Position numbers and translations under genes: made by a program
DNA from: an uncultured Actinomycetes bacterium
GTDB taxonomy: Bacteria; Actinomycetota; Actinomycetes; Nanopelagicales; Nanopelagicaceae
Length of the DNA: 8,177 nucleotides
Assembly: GCA_903918325.1 (NCBI GenBank)
Contig: CAIXDY010000024.1
Location: forward strand, 1 to 8,177
Direction of reading: 5' to 3'
In this document: positions 1-6,725 of the stretch, in pieces
Layout: each line of letters opens with the position of its first letter
Numbering within the stretch: position 1 is the first letter of the stretch
Notes under the pieces: generated by a model
Database searches by the model: none
What the model saw: the letters and a program-made list of their open reading frames with translations, nothing else
What the model was told of the DNA's origin: nothing

Positions 1-803
1 CAATAGGGTTAGCAATGGGAACCAAGTGGAGTGCACTCTATTTCTTGGTGGTGCTTCTATTTATTTCACTCTATAAAGTATTTTCGCAGCATCCCTCTAA
101 AGATCTCCTTCGCCCCATCGCAATAAAATTCTTACAATATGGAGTACTCCCTGTTCTTGTTTATATTTCTACGTGGACTGGTTGGTTTTTAAGTAACCGT
201 GGCTGGGATCGACAATGGTCTCCGAATGTAATTTCTTCATGGCTGCACTATCACTCTGAGATGTTGAGTTTCCATACTGGACTTACTGAAAAACATTCTT
301 ACCAAGCTAACCCTTGGAGTTGGATGGTAATGGGAAGACCCACTTCTTTTTTCTATGATTCACCGCAAGGTTGCGGAAATAATAGTTGCGCTCAAGAAGT
401 TCTAGCTTTGGGGACTCCGCTGTTATGGTGGGCTGGAACAATTGCTTGCGCAATCGTTATCGGTTTTTGGTTTCGATCACTAGTGCGCAGAACTTCAGAT
501 CCAGTGCTCAATATTGTGGTTCTTGGTTTAGCTGCCGGCTACTTACCGTGGTTTTTCTTCCAGCAGCGCACGGTCTTTACTTTTTATGCAATCATCTTCG
601 AGCCGTTCATGCTCCTAGCCATTATTTACTGCGCTAAAGCGCTGCTAGATAGTTCACTAAAACCTGCGCTATCGCAGAGCCTTATCGCGGCCTTTGTCGT
701 AATTGTCTTCTTAAATTTTATTTACTTCTTGCCTTTATTCACGGGCGAAGTAATCACTTATGACTCATGGTTCCACCGAATGTGGCTACCTTCGTGGATC
801 TAA
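1..803 (+). CDS. pmt: Protein O-mannosyltransferase (PMT family), C-terminal part, 5' end outside window
   Basis: This is the C-terminal half of a polytopic membrane glycosyltransferase that, in actinobacteria, transfers mannose from polyprenyl-phosphomannose to Ser/Thr of exported proteins. The reading frame is open to the left edge (codons from position 3, no stop before the ATG at 15), and the first residues (GLAMGTKWS) are a mid-protein motif of the family, so the ATG at 15 is not the true start. Recognisable family segments follow: STWTGWFLSNRGWDRQW, a loop with WLHYHSEMLSFHTGL, NPWSWMVMGRP, a two-Cys stretch CGNNSC, LALGTPLLWW and the ending FHRMWLPSWI. Several hydrophobic spans alternate with these. 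The N-terminal catalytic acidic motif lies outside the window. The gene ends convergently against the membrane protein gene at 804, with no base between the two stop codons. The M. tuberculosis homologue is Rv1002c, also near the Rv0992c-Rv0996 cluster, which supports the call. Confidence 0.9.
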   Translation, partial: IGLAMGTKWSALYFLVVLLFISLYKVFSQHPSKDLLRPIAIKFLQYGVLPVLVYISTWTGWFLSNRGWDRQWSPNVISSWLHYHSEMLSFHTGLTEKHSYQANPWSWMVMGRPTSFFYDSPQGCGNNSCAQEVLALGTPLLWWAGTIACAIVIGFWFRSLVRRTSDPVLNIVVLGLAAGYLPWFFFQQRTVFTFYAIIFEPFMLLAIIYCAKALLDSSLKPALSQSLIAAFVVIVFLNFIYFLPLFTGEVITYDSWFHRMWLPSWI

Positions 804-1580
804 TTATTCGTTAGCTGCGCGTGCTTGTTTAAGTCTTTCAACTGCTTCATCGGCAAGTTGTTGATCGAAAATTTCATCGCGTGATGGCGATGCCGCTGCT
901 AACGCTTCACGTTCTAGGCGTTCTTGTTCTTCACTCCACGCACCAGGAATTGTTAAATCAATGACGCGCTTCGGAATTATCGCTTTTGGCGCACTCACAT
1001 AAGTTGGAGTCGGAACTTCAGCTGGCTCCCACGTTGTTCTAACTGCCGCGCTCCCCTTTGGCAAAAGTACAACGCCTTTGAGTTCGCGCTCTGAAAGTGG
1101 GATCCAATGTTCTTGCGTAACTTTAGGTGTTACAACTTCAGCTAAATTTGTTGCAGAAACTCCAGCCGTACGGCGATGTAACTGTTGAACACGACGAAAT
1201 TGAATTTTATCGGCAATAGTTTGACGTCGAACATTGGCAACATAAATCAGAATTCCAGTTAATGGAACTAATGCATATATGAATGGCATCGTTTTCATAA
1301 AACCACCAATGATTGTCGTCGTCAACGAAAATGCAAGAATTAAAAACATAATGCGTCTGCGCATTAGAAGTTGGGCAATTTTTGCTTCACGATCTAAGTC
1401 AATGTGAATCGCGCCGCTTCCAGAACTTCCGTGGGGCGATGAGCTTGCTACAACTCGAAGTGCACTTTTAAATCGCTCTACAGATTTTCCAGAAAATTCA
1501 TTGCGGTCATGAATCCAACGGGGTGCAAAATAGGCGACCCACATACCGATGATCGCAATATAAATAATTCCCGAAGCCAT
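804..1580 (-). CDS. Three-TM membrane protein with cytosolic tail, GLPR (Glp receptor)/Rv0996-like candidate
   Basis: A 258-residue protein when started at ATG 1580. A TTG three codons upstream is also open, but the ATG directly precedes the hydrophobic N-terminus. TM1 is at about residues 3-20. A polar Ser/Gly-rich segment follows (about 45-58), then RRR at 74-76, two close membrane spans at about 77-95 and 98-116, and a long basic then acidic tail. The tail holds a Pro-rich patch, EVPTPTYVSAPKA (188-200), followed by RVIDLTIPGAW (205-215), and ends in a charged probable helix (216-258). It is the last gene of the moeA-like/rimJ run, 48 bases after rimJ. This position and architecture match Rv0996 of M. 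tuberculosis and the membrane receptor GLPR that partners the gephyrin-like division protein Glp in Corynebacterium. Function is inferred from context and topology; no catalytic motif is visible. There is no good Shine-Dalgarno site; a TATCTT hexamer at 1589-1594 may serve a leaderless transcript. Confidence 0.75.
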   Translation of the reverse strand: MASGIIYIAIIGMWVAYFAPRWIHDRNEFSGKSVERFKSALRVVASSSPHGSSGSGAIHIDLDREAKIAQLLMRRRIMFLILAFSLTTTIIGGFMKTMPFIYALVPLTGILIYVANVRRQTIADKIQFRRVQQLHRRTAGVSATNLAEVVTPKVTQEHWIPLSERELKGVVLLPKGSAAVRTTWEPAEVPTPTYVSAPKAIIPKRVIDLTIPGAWSEEQERLEREALAAASPSRDEIFDQQLADEAVERLKQARAANE

Positions 1581-1588
1581 GATGCACA

Positions 1589-1594
1589 AAGATA
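1589..1594 (-). promoter_or_regulatory. Possible -10 element for a leaderless transcript of the membrane protein gene
   Basis: On the minus strand the hexamer TATCTT ends 8 bases before the ATG at 1580, so transcription could begin 1-2 bases before the start codon. No ribosome binding site lies between. No convincing -35 box is seen, and rimJ lies just upstream, so read-through from rimJ is equally plausible. Confidence 0.25.
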
Positions 1595-1628
1595 AAGGGT
1601 CTAACCTAGAAAACTTGGGATTTGGAGC

Positions 1629-2207
1629 CTACTTAACGGCCGGGTTTTCCTTAACGAAAGTAATGTGATCACGCCAACTACCGTCAATATGTAAGTAGCG
1701 GGGCCGTTCGCCTTCGAAAATAAAGCCAGATTTTTCAGCTACCCGCCGTGAAGCTGCGTTCTCAGGTCGCAGATTTATCTCAACTCGGTGAAGTTTTAGC
1801 GCATCAAATGAATAGTCCGCCATTGCCATTACCGCCTGTGTTGTGAACCCTCGGTTGGCATAATTCTTATCAATCCAATATCCAATATGAGCACCCCGCA
1901 TCGCTCCAAGAATTACACCTCCCAGTGAAATTTGGCCGACTAAATTGCGCTGGTGCCAGATTGCAAATGAATATGAACGGCCCGCTCTGGCCTCGGAATT
2001 AAGAGTTCTCACCATTTCAAAATATGAAGGTAACTGACGTAAATTAGGGGCATCTTCACCAGGCACCGATTGAATCGTGGCTTCCCACGGCGCTAACCAA
2101 TCACGATTTTGGGCACGAACCGTATTCCACGCAGACTTATCGCGAAATCGCAGAGCTTGCAAACGTAAATCACTTGTAGTTAGCACGACTGGCCATGAAT
2201 TACTCAT
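1629..2207 (-). CDS. rimJ: RimJ/RimL-type GNAT N-acetyltransferase
   Basis: A 192-residue GCN5-related acetyltransferase of the RimJ/RimL subgroup, which acetylates N-terminal amines of proteins (ribosomal proteins in E. coli) with acetyl-CoA. Visible family features are an early L-x-L-x-x-L-R-x-x-D segment (14-23), NRDWLAPWEAT (34-44), the strand-loop-helix HIGYWIDKNYANRGFTTQAV (107-126), which forms the acetyl-CoA pyrophosphate loop, and RPENAASRRVAEKSGF (147-162), the typical C-terminal motif. The pyrophosphate loop is slightly degenerate (NRGFTT rather than GRGIAT). It lies 8 bases after the moeA-like gene with no clear Shine-Dalgarno, consistent with translation coupled to the upstream gene. 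The same gene occupies the same place in M. tuberculosis (Rv0995, between moeA1 and Rv0996). Its real substrate is unknown; a target within the Glp/division module is possible but is only inference. Confidence 0.88.
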   Translation of the reverse strand: MSNSWPVVLTTSDLRLQALRFRDKSAWNTVRAQNRDWLAPWEATIQSVPGEDAPNLRQLPSYFEMVRTLNSEARAGRSYSFAIWHQRNLVGQISLGGVILGAMRGAHIGYWIDKNYANRGFTTQAVMAMADYSFDALKLHRVEINLRPENAASRRVAEKSGFIFEGERPRYLHIDGSWRDHITFVKENPAVK

Positions 2208-2215
2208 AGTCGAGG

Positions 2216-3127
2216 TTAAATATACCGACGCTCTAAAACAACTACGGTCACTTCATCCCCAGCTTTTAAATGAATATCTTTTTCGCCAACGGCAATAAAT
2301 GCATTTGAATCTGAAAGCGTTGATAATTCTTCTTGGTGAGTTAGGGGCAGAACTGATTTACCATCTTCAGAGAGCGTTGCCCGAATATACGAACGCATGC
2401 CTTCGGTAGATTCAATAGCTTTCTCTAATTTTGCTTTAACGCTTGGACGGTGAATAGTTGCGGCGCCAAGCATGGTCCGAATCATTGGGCGAACAAATAA
2501 CTCAAATGAAATGTATGCCGCGATTGGATCACCGGGAAGGGTCACTACCGGCGTCTTATCTGGGCCAATAGATCCATAGTTATGGCGGCCGCTCATTTCG
2601 ATAGCCATATCAATTGTCGTAATTTCACCCATGTGTGACAAGGTGCGCGTGATTAAATCAAATGAATCATCGTGGCGCTCACCGCTAATAATTATTAAAT
2701 CTGCCCGAACTAATTGATCTTCAATCAAATTTTGTAGTTGAGCTTCATCTTCAGGAATTGAATGAACGCGGTATGCAACTGCTCCAACTTCTCGAACTGC
2801 AGTGGTTAGCATCCACGAGTTAGTTTCATATTCTTCGTCATCTTTTAAACTTTGTCCGGGCTCAGCTAGATCGGGTCCAGCTGACATCACAACGACACGA
2901 GGATGCGGGCGCGTTGGCAGATGATCAATTCCAATTGATGCAGCTAAGCCAATTTGTGTTGATCGGATACGACTTCCAGATTTCATCACTAATCGCTCAC
3001 CTGCGAAAACATCTTCGGCCAAAGTGGCGCCATGTGCATCCAGAAGCGGCATATCAAAAGAATCAAGTGGCTTGCAGGTGGCAAGAAGCGCGTTCAAAAA
3101 CTCATCTACTCGCGTGTGCTCTGCCAT
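2216..3127 (-). CDS. Shortened MoeA/gephyrin-like protein (Glp-type), molybdotransferase site lost
   Basis: A 303-residue MoeA/gephyrin E-domain relative; ordinary MoeA is about 400-420 residues. Conserved parts are the N-terminal PLLDAHGATLAEDVFA (27-42), SGSRIRSTQIGLAASIGI (50-67), PRVVVMSAGPDLAEPG (76-91), the TNSWML segment (102-107), ADLIIISG (142-149), LPGDPIAAYISFELFVRP (197-214) and a C-terminal beta domain (about 225-303). LAEDVFA runs almost directly into the KSGSRI segment, so the MDGYA element and all of subdomain II (roughly 110 residues) are absent. The molybdopterin loop normally read SGGVSxGxxD is SGERHDDSFD (148-157), and the PGKP loop is replaced by MSGRHNYG (178-185). Molybdenum insertion is therefore very unlikely. 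The order with rimJ and a membrane protein, divergent from 5-FCL, matches M. tuberculosis Rv0994-Rv0996 and the gephyrin-like division factor Glp of Corynebacterium. ATG 3127 is chosen because a -10-like TATGGT sits six bases upstream; GTG 3133 is the alternative. Confidence 0.82.
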   Translation of the reverse strand: MAEHTRVDEFLNALLATCKPLDSFDMPLLDAHGATLAEDVFAGERLVMKSGSRIRSTQIGLAASIGIDHLPTRPHPRVVVMSAGPDLAEPGQSLKDDEEYETNSWMLTTAVREVGAVAYRVHSIPEDEAQLQNLIEDQLVRADLIIISGERHDDSFDLITRTLSHMGEITTIDMAIEMSGRHNYGSIGPDKTPVVTLPGDPIAAYISFELFVRPMIRTMLGAATIHRPSVKAKLEKAIESTEGMRSYIRATLSEDGKSVLPLTHQEELSTLSDSNAFIAVGEKDIHLKAGDEVTVVVLERRYI

Positions 3128-3133
3128 AATCAC

Positions 3134-3139
3134 ACCATA
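3134..3139 (-). promoter_or_regulatory. Candidate -10 element for leaderless moeA-like (glp) transcript
   Basis: TATGGT on the minus strand ends six bases before the ATG at 3127, the spacing expected if transcription begins at or next to the A of the start codon. There is no Shine-Dalgarno in this short gap. The -35 region is poor. The whole 67-base stretch 3128-3194 must hold the promoters of this operon and of the divergent 5-FCL gene. Confidence 0.35.
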
Positions 3140-3194
3140 CTTGTTGGAGTTAGTAATCTCTGGGATTTAGGCGTGGAGTTAACGGAAGGAAGCA

Positions 3195-3743
3195 ATGAAT
3201 CAGAACACACTCAAGAAAGAGCTTCGCGATCGCTATCGCCGTGAACGGGTTCAGAAGTTCATTGCTTCAAACTTCAATGTCATTTTGAAATGCCCTGAAA
3301 TCGTAAGCGCAACAACGATTTGTTCATACTTTTCACACTCTGAAGAACCCAGCACAACTGAAATAAATCAAGCCTTTCTTAAAGAGGGAAAGCAACTTTT
3401 GCTACCGAGAGTAAACGGCTCCGAAATTGAATGGGTGCAGTGGAGTGGTGATCATGATCAGTTGAAAGTAACAAAAAAATTGACCGAACCTACTGGGCCG
3501 GTAGTGACTGATTTAAGTAATGTCGGTGCAGTAGTAACTCCCGCACTTCGAATAGATCAAGATGGTTTTCGAATGGGGCAGGGTGGTGGATTTTATGATC
3601 GCGCATTGCCAAACCTTCCCGGATGGAAAATTGGTTTAGTTCATGCTGGCGAACTTACAAGTGAATCATTACCCCGAGAAGCGCATGACATTGCCCTTGA
3701 TGCCGCAGCAACTCCATCGTTAGTTGTACGTTTTAAGCGTTAG
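3195..3743 (+). CDS. 5-formyltetrahydrofolate cyclo-ligase (MTHFS)
   Basis: A 182-residue, full-length enzyme that uses ATP to convert 5-formyltetrahydrofolate to 5,10-methenyltetrahydrofolate in cytosolic one-carbon metabolism. The N-terminus LKKELRDRYRRER (6-18) is the usual basic helix. The substrate/ATP loop is TPALRIDQDGFRMGQGGGFYDR (about 115-136), and the C-terminal motif is LPREAHDIALDAAATP (159-174), where family members have a His-Asp pair and a terminal TP. The start is well supported: GGAAGGA lies four bases upstream of ATG 3195. The gene is divergent from the moeA-like operon, as Rv0992c is in M. tuberculosis, except that galU, which lies between them there, is missing here. Its last 11 bases overlap the end of the convergent acyl-CoA dehydrogenase gene. 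Confidence 0.93.
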   Translation: MNQNTLKKELRDRYRRERVQKFIASNFNVILKCPEIVSATTICSYFSHSEEPSTTEINQAFLKEGKQLLLPRVNGSEIEWVQWSGDHDQLKVTKKLTEPTGPVVTDLSNVGAVVTPALRIDQDGFRMGQGGGFYDRALPNLPGWKIGLVHAGELTSESLPREAHDIALDAAATPSLVVRFKR

Positions 3744-4878
3744 GAAGATTGCGCGCCATCACGATTCGCTGAATCTGATTTGTGCCTTCGTAAATCTGTG
3801 TGAGTTTTGCGTCGCGCATCATACGCTCAACTGGATAATCTGAGACATAGCCATATCCGCCTAAAATCTGAACTGCATCAGTTGTAACTTTCATCGCAGT
3901 ATCACTTGCAAAACATTTACTTGCTGCAGAGAAGAAACGTAAATCCTTTTCGCCACTTTCACTCTTAGAGGCTGCAACGTAAGTGAGTTGGCGGGCAGCT
4001 TCAATATTCATAGCCATATCTGCCAGCATGAATTGCACACCTTGAAAATCAAATATCTCTTTACCGAACTGTTTGCGTTCATGCGAATACTTAGTCGCAA
4101 CATCTAATGCACCTTGGGCTAAACCAAGTGCTTGAGCGGCAATAGTGATGCGTGTGTGATCAAGTGTGTCCATTGCCAAAGCGAAACCCCGACCAACTTC
4201 ACTGATGCGGCGATCATCGGCAAGTTTTACGTTATCGAAATACACCTCACGCGTTGGTGAACCTCTAAAGCCCATTTTCTTTTCAGGTGCACCAAAAGAA
4301 ACCCCTGGATCAGATTTTTCAACTACAAAAGCGGTAATGCCCTTGGAACCTAATGCTGGATCACCTTGCGCAATTACAGTATAAAAATCAGAGATTCCAG
4401 CATTTGAAATCCATTTTTTACTGCCATTGAGAATCCATCCATCGCCATCGCGTTCAACTTTTGTGCGAAGTGCAGATGCATCTGAACCCGCTTCAGATTC
4501 AGAAAGGCAATAAGAAAAACCTTTGCCTGCAGCTAGTTGTGGTAACCAACGGGCTTTTTGTTCTTTATTACCGCCAAGAATTAAAGGGAGCGAGCCAAGT
4601 TTATTTACTGCCGGAATAAGTGAAGATGAACCACAAACGCGGGCGACTTCTTCAATAATTATTACTACGGCCAAGGCATCGGCGCCATCTCCACCAAATT
4701 CGGTTGGAACATGTGCTGCGGCAAGTCCAGCTTTAGCAAGGGCATTTGCAGCCTCTTGTGGGAAGCGATGATCTTCATCAACTGCATGAGCGAAAGGCGC
4801 AATTTCTTTTTCTGCTAAAGCGCGCACACTTGCACGCAAATCCTTGTACTCACTCGGAAGATCAAATAAATTTTCCAT
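3733..4878 (-). CDS. Acyl-CoA dehydrogenase (FAD-dependent, short/medium-chain type)
   Basis: A 381-residue flavoenzyme of the classical acyl-CoA dehydrogenase fold, oxidising acyl-CoA to trans-2-enoyl-CoA and passing electrons to electron-transfer flavoprotein. An N-terminal helical domain occupies about 1-118. The beta domain has the FAD/substrate signature YCLSESEAGSD (123-133) and WILNGSKKWISNAG (148-161). The C-terminal helical domain has ERKQFGK (267-273), QILGGYGY (337-344) and RDAKLTQIYEGTNQIQR (355-371). Glu364 in YEGT aligns with the catalytic base of SCAD/MCAD, so the enzyme should be active; chain length or branched-chain preference cannot be read from sequence. Its ATG overlaps the stop of the copD-ctaG gene by one base (TAATG), with AGGA about 10 bases upstream, so it is translated as part of the copC-ctaG operon. 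The 3' end overlaps the 5-FCL gene tail to tail by 11 bases. Confidence 0.94.
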   Translation of the reverse strand: MENLFDLPSEYKDLRASVRALAEKEIAPFAHAVDEDHRFPQEAANALAKAGLAAAHVPTEFGGDGADALAVVIIIEEVARVCGSSSLIPAVNKLGSLPLILGGNKEQKARWLPQLAAGKGFSYCLSESEAGSDASALRTKVERDGDGWILNGSKKWISNAGISDFYTVIAQGDPALGSKGITAFVVEKSDPGVSFGAPEKKMGFRGSPTREVYFDNVKLADDRRISEVGRGFALAMDTLDHTRITIAAQALGLAQGALDVATKYSHERKQFGKEIFDFQGVQFMLADMAMNIEAARQLTYVAASKSESGEKDLRFFSAASKCFASDTAMKVTTDAVQILGGYGYVSDYPVERMMRDAKLTQIYEGTNQIQRIVMARNLPNA

Positions 4879-6725
4879 TAGGGCTTATTCCTATCGCGTT
4901 CTGCCAGATCCTGTAAGTACTTATTGTAATCGGCTAATTCATCGGGTTGTCCCATCGCTGCCGCTCGCTCGACATTTTTATCTATTCGCTTAGTTTCTCG
5001 TGAATCATCGCGTACCCAACTTATGAAAGTTGCAACTAAAGCTAACAAAATTGGAATTTCGCCCATTGCCCAGCCAATCGAACCCCCAAGGCGCTGATCG
5101 GCAAGTAAATCGGTAAGCCATGGAGATTTGAGTGAAGCAAAATAACCACCATCAATTAACGTAGATGTTGACATTAATGCCACTGAGAAGAATGCATGAA
5201 TGCTCATGGCCGCAAAAAGAATAACTATCCGTACTAAATGTGGAACTCGGCGTGGGTTTGGATCAATTCCAATAATGACATGAAAGAAAAGAATGCCTGC
5301 AAGTAGGAAATGCAGGTCCATAAATAAATGCCCCACATGGCTTTGCATTAAAGATCCAAAAAATCGAGTGAAATAAAGTGCAAAAAGTGAACCATCAAAA
5401 ATTGCTAATGCAACAAGGGGGTTGGTATAAAAAACCGCTAACTTGGAGTGCACCAAAGCAAGTAAGGAACCACGAACACCTCGCTCTTCAGAATTTCGAC
5501 CTTGAGGCAGCGTTCTTAAAGCTAAAGTAATAGGTGCACTTAAAACAATGCCAATCGGTGCAATCATTCCTAAAATCATGTGTGAAATCATGTGATAAGA
5601 AAAAGCAAAGTGTGCATAAAGACCTAAACCACCGCTAGTAGCAAAATCGATTGCTGAAATTGCTAACGCAAAAGAGATTGTTCGACCAACTGGCCACTTA
5701 TCTCCGCGACGAGTAAGAACAAGAACACCTTTTATGTAGAGCGCCACCGCAGTTACTAAAATTCCAATCATCAGCGCATCTGGTTCATAGCTCCAAAGAA
5801 TTCTGCTCCACGTTGGTGCCGGTGGTGTAGGGATGCCTGCAACTGTAAGTGCGGCATCGAATTTAACTCGACCAGGTCGAATAGGCGCTTGATTTGACGA
5901 TAACCATGCACCCATAGCCACAGCCACAATCATGACAACACTTTCGGCGAAAATTAATCGACCAAAGCCTTTCCAATCAATTGAATCTCGCTGGGACAAG
6001 TTCTTACGGTGTAAATAGCCGATAAAAATTAAAACGATAGTCAAAATAATTTTGGCAATAACTATGTAGGCATAGGTAGTGTGCCAAGCTCTTGCAAAAT
6101 CTAAGCGGGACCAAGCATTTATGGTTCCACTCACGACGACTGCAATGACTGACCAAAGTGCCAAAACGCTAAAGCGTGGAACTGCGATTGGCCGATCATC
6201 AGGATCTAGAACGGCAATAGCAATGACGCCGCCTACCCACAATGAAAGTGCCACAACATGTATTACTAATGAACCAATTGCTAAGCCATGCGATCCACTT
6301 GATGCTGAATGACTCTGAAAAATTGGTGCCACTAAACCAATAATCGAGAGGACTAGTAGTGCAATAGTTGTGAGAACTTTCTGGAGTCGCATCGCAACTG
6401 CAGCTACAAAGAAACCAACTAGAGCTTCAAAAAGTAAATACTGTCCCAGCGTTATTTGAGTTATGAATGAGCGCAATACTGTTGGGTCGACGGCAACTTG
6501 AAAAGATTGGCCCAAAATTGTGGCTAGCGTAAAAACAATCGTTCCTAAAGTTCCAACTGCCCATGTGGCACTCGAAACGCACAAAATACTGCGCAACTTC
6601 AGAGAAGAAGTTGAAAGCTTGCCTTTCGTATCCAGTAATAGGAATGCCATTGCTAGCAAATTGCCGATTACTGCAAAACCGCCGATAAGGGATAAATATT
6701 TGAAGATAGTGTTTAAAGCAATCAT
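4878..6725 (-). CDS. CopD-CtaG fusion membrane protein (copper transport / cytochrome oxidase assembly)
   Basis: A 615-residue polytopic protein joining two copper-handling domains. Residues about 1-285 are CopD-like, with many membrane spans and the diagnostic HVVALSLWVGG (156-166); CopD proteins import copper across the inner membrane. Residues about 305-570 are a caa3-type CtaG domain: WSYEPDALMIG (311-321), HFAFSYHMISHMILGMIAP (372-390), HVGHLFMDLHFLLAGILFFH (463-482) followed by IGIDP. The histidines at 372, 378, 382, 463, 466, 472 and 482 are retained and are plausible copper ligands. The C-terminal tail after about 572 is charged and cytosolic. Actinobacteria commonly carry this fusion (M. 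tuberculosis Rv0102 is of this kind). The start ATG at 6725 overlaps the copC-like stop (ATGA), with AGGGA just upstream, so the two are translationally coupled. The expected role is copper delivery for cytochrome c oxidase; which direction copper moves is not visible. Confidence 0.9.
   Translation of the reverse strand: MIALNTIFKYLSLIGGFAVIGNLLAMAFLLLDTKGKLSTSSLKLRSILCVSSATWAVGTLGTIVFTLATILGQSFQVAVDPTVLRSFITQITLGQYLLFEALVGFFVAAVAMRLQKVLTTIALLVLSIIGLVAPIFQSHSASSGSHGLAIGSLVIHVVALSLWVGGVIAIAVLDPDDRPIAVPRFSVLALWSVIAVVVSGTINAWSRLDFARAWHTTYAYIVIAKIILTIVLIFIGYLHRKNLSQRDSIDWKGFGRLIFAESVVMIVAVAMGAWLSSNQAPIRPGRVKFDAALTVAGIPTPPAPTWSRILWSYEPDALMIGILVTAVALYIKGVLVLTRRGDKWPVGRTISFALAISAIDFATSGGLGLYAHFAFSYHMISHMILGMIAPIGIVLSAPITLALRTLPQGRNSEERGVRGSLLALVHSKLAVFYTNPLVALAIFDGSLFALYFTRFFGSLMQSHVGHLFMDLHFLLAGILFFHVIIGIDPNPRRVPHLVRIVILFAAMSIHAFFSVALMSTSTLIDGGYFASLKSPWLTDLLADQRLGGSIGWAMGEIPILLALVATFISWVRDDSRETKRIDKNVERAAAMGQPDELADYNKYLQDLAERDRNKP

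Noticed and set aside
386..637. Alternative-frame open stretch inside the mannosyltransferase gene
   Set aside because: It overlaps strongly conserved PMT sequence in another frame, and its own translation resembles nothing known.
15..803. Treating the ATG at 15 as the mannosyltransferase start
   Set aside because: The frame is open to the window edge and the surrounding residues are a conserved mid-protein motif, so the gene begins to the left of the window.
801..806. TAATTA at the convergent junction as a terminator
   Set aside because: It is just the two abutting stop codons; there is no stem of useful length or U-run.
1581..1589. TTG start three codons upstream of the membrane protein ATG
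   Set aside because: TTG is a rarer start codon, there is no ribosome binding site for it, and the ATG immediately precedes the first membrane span.
2077..2298. Opposite-strand open frame across the rimJ / moeA-like junction
   Set aside because: It is a shadow of two well-supported genes, has no ribosome binding site and no recognisable protein features.
2216..3133. Calling the MoeA-like gene a functional molybdopterin molybdenumtransferase (moeA)
   Set aside because: Subdomain II, the MDGYA segment, the SGGVSxGxxD loop and the PGKP loop are absent or unrecognisable, and no other molybdenum cofactor gene is in the window.
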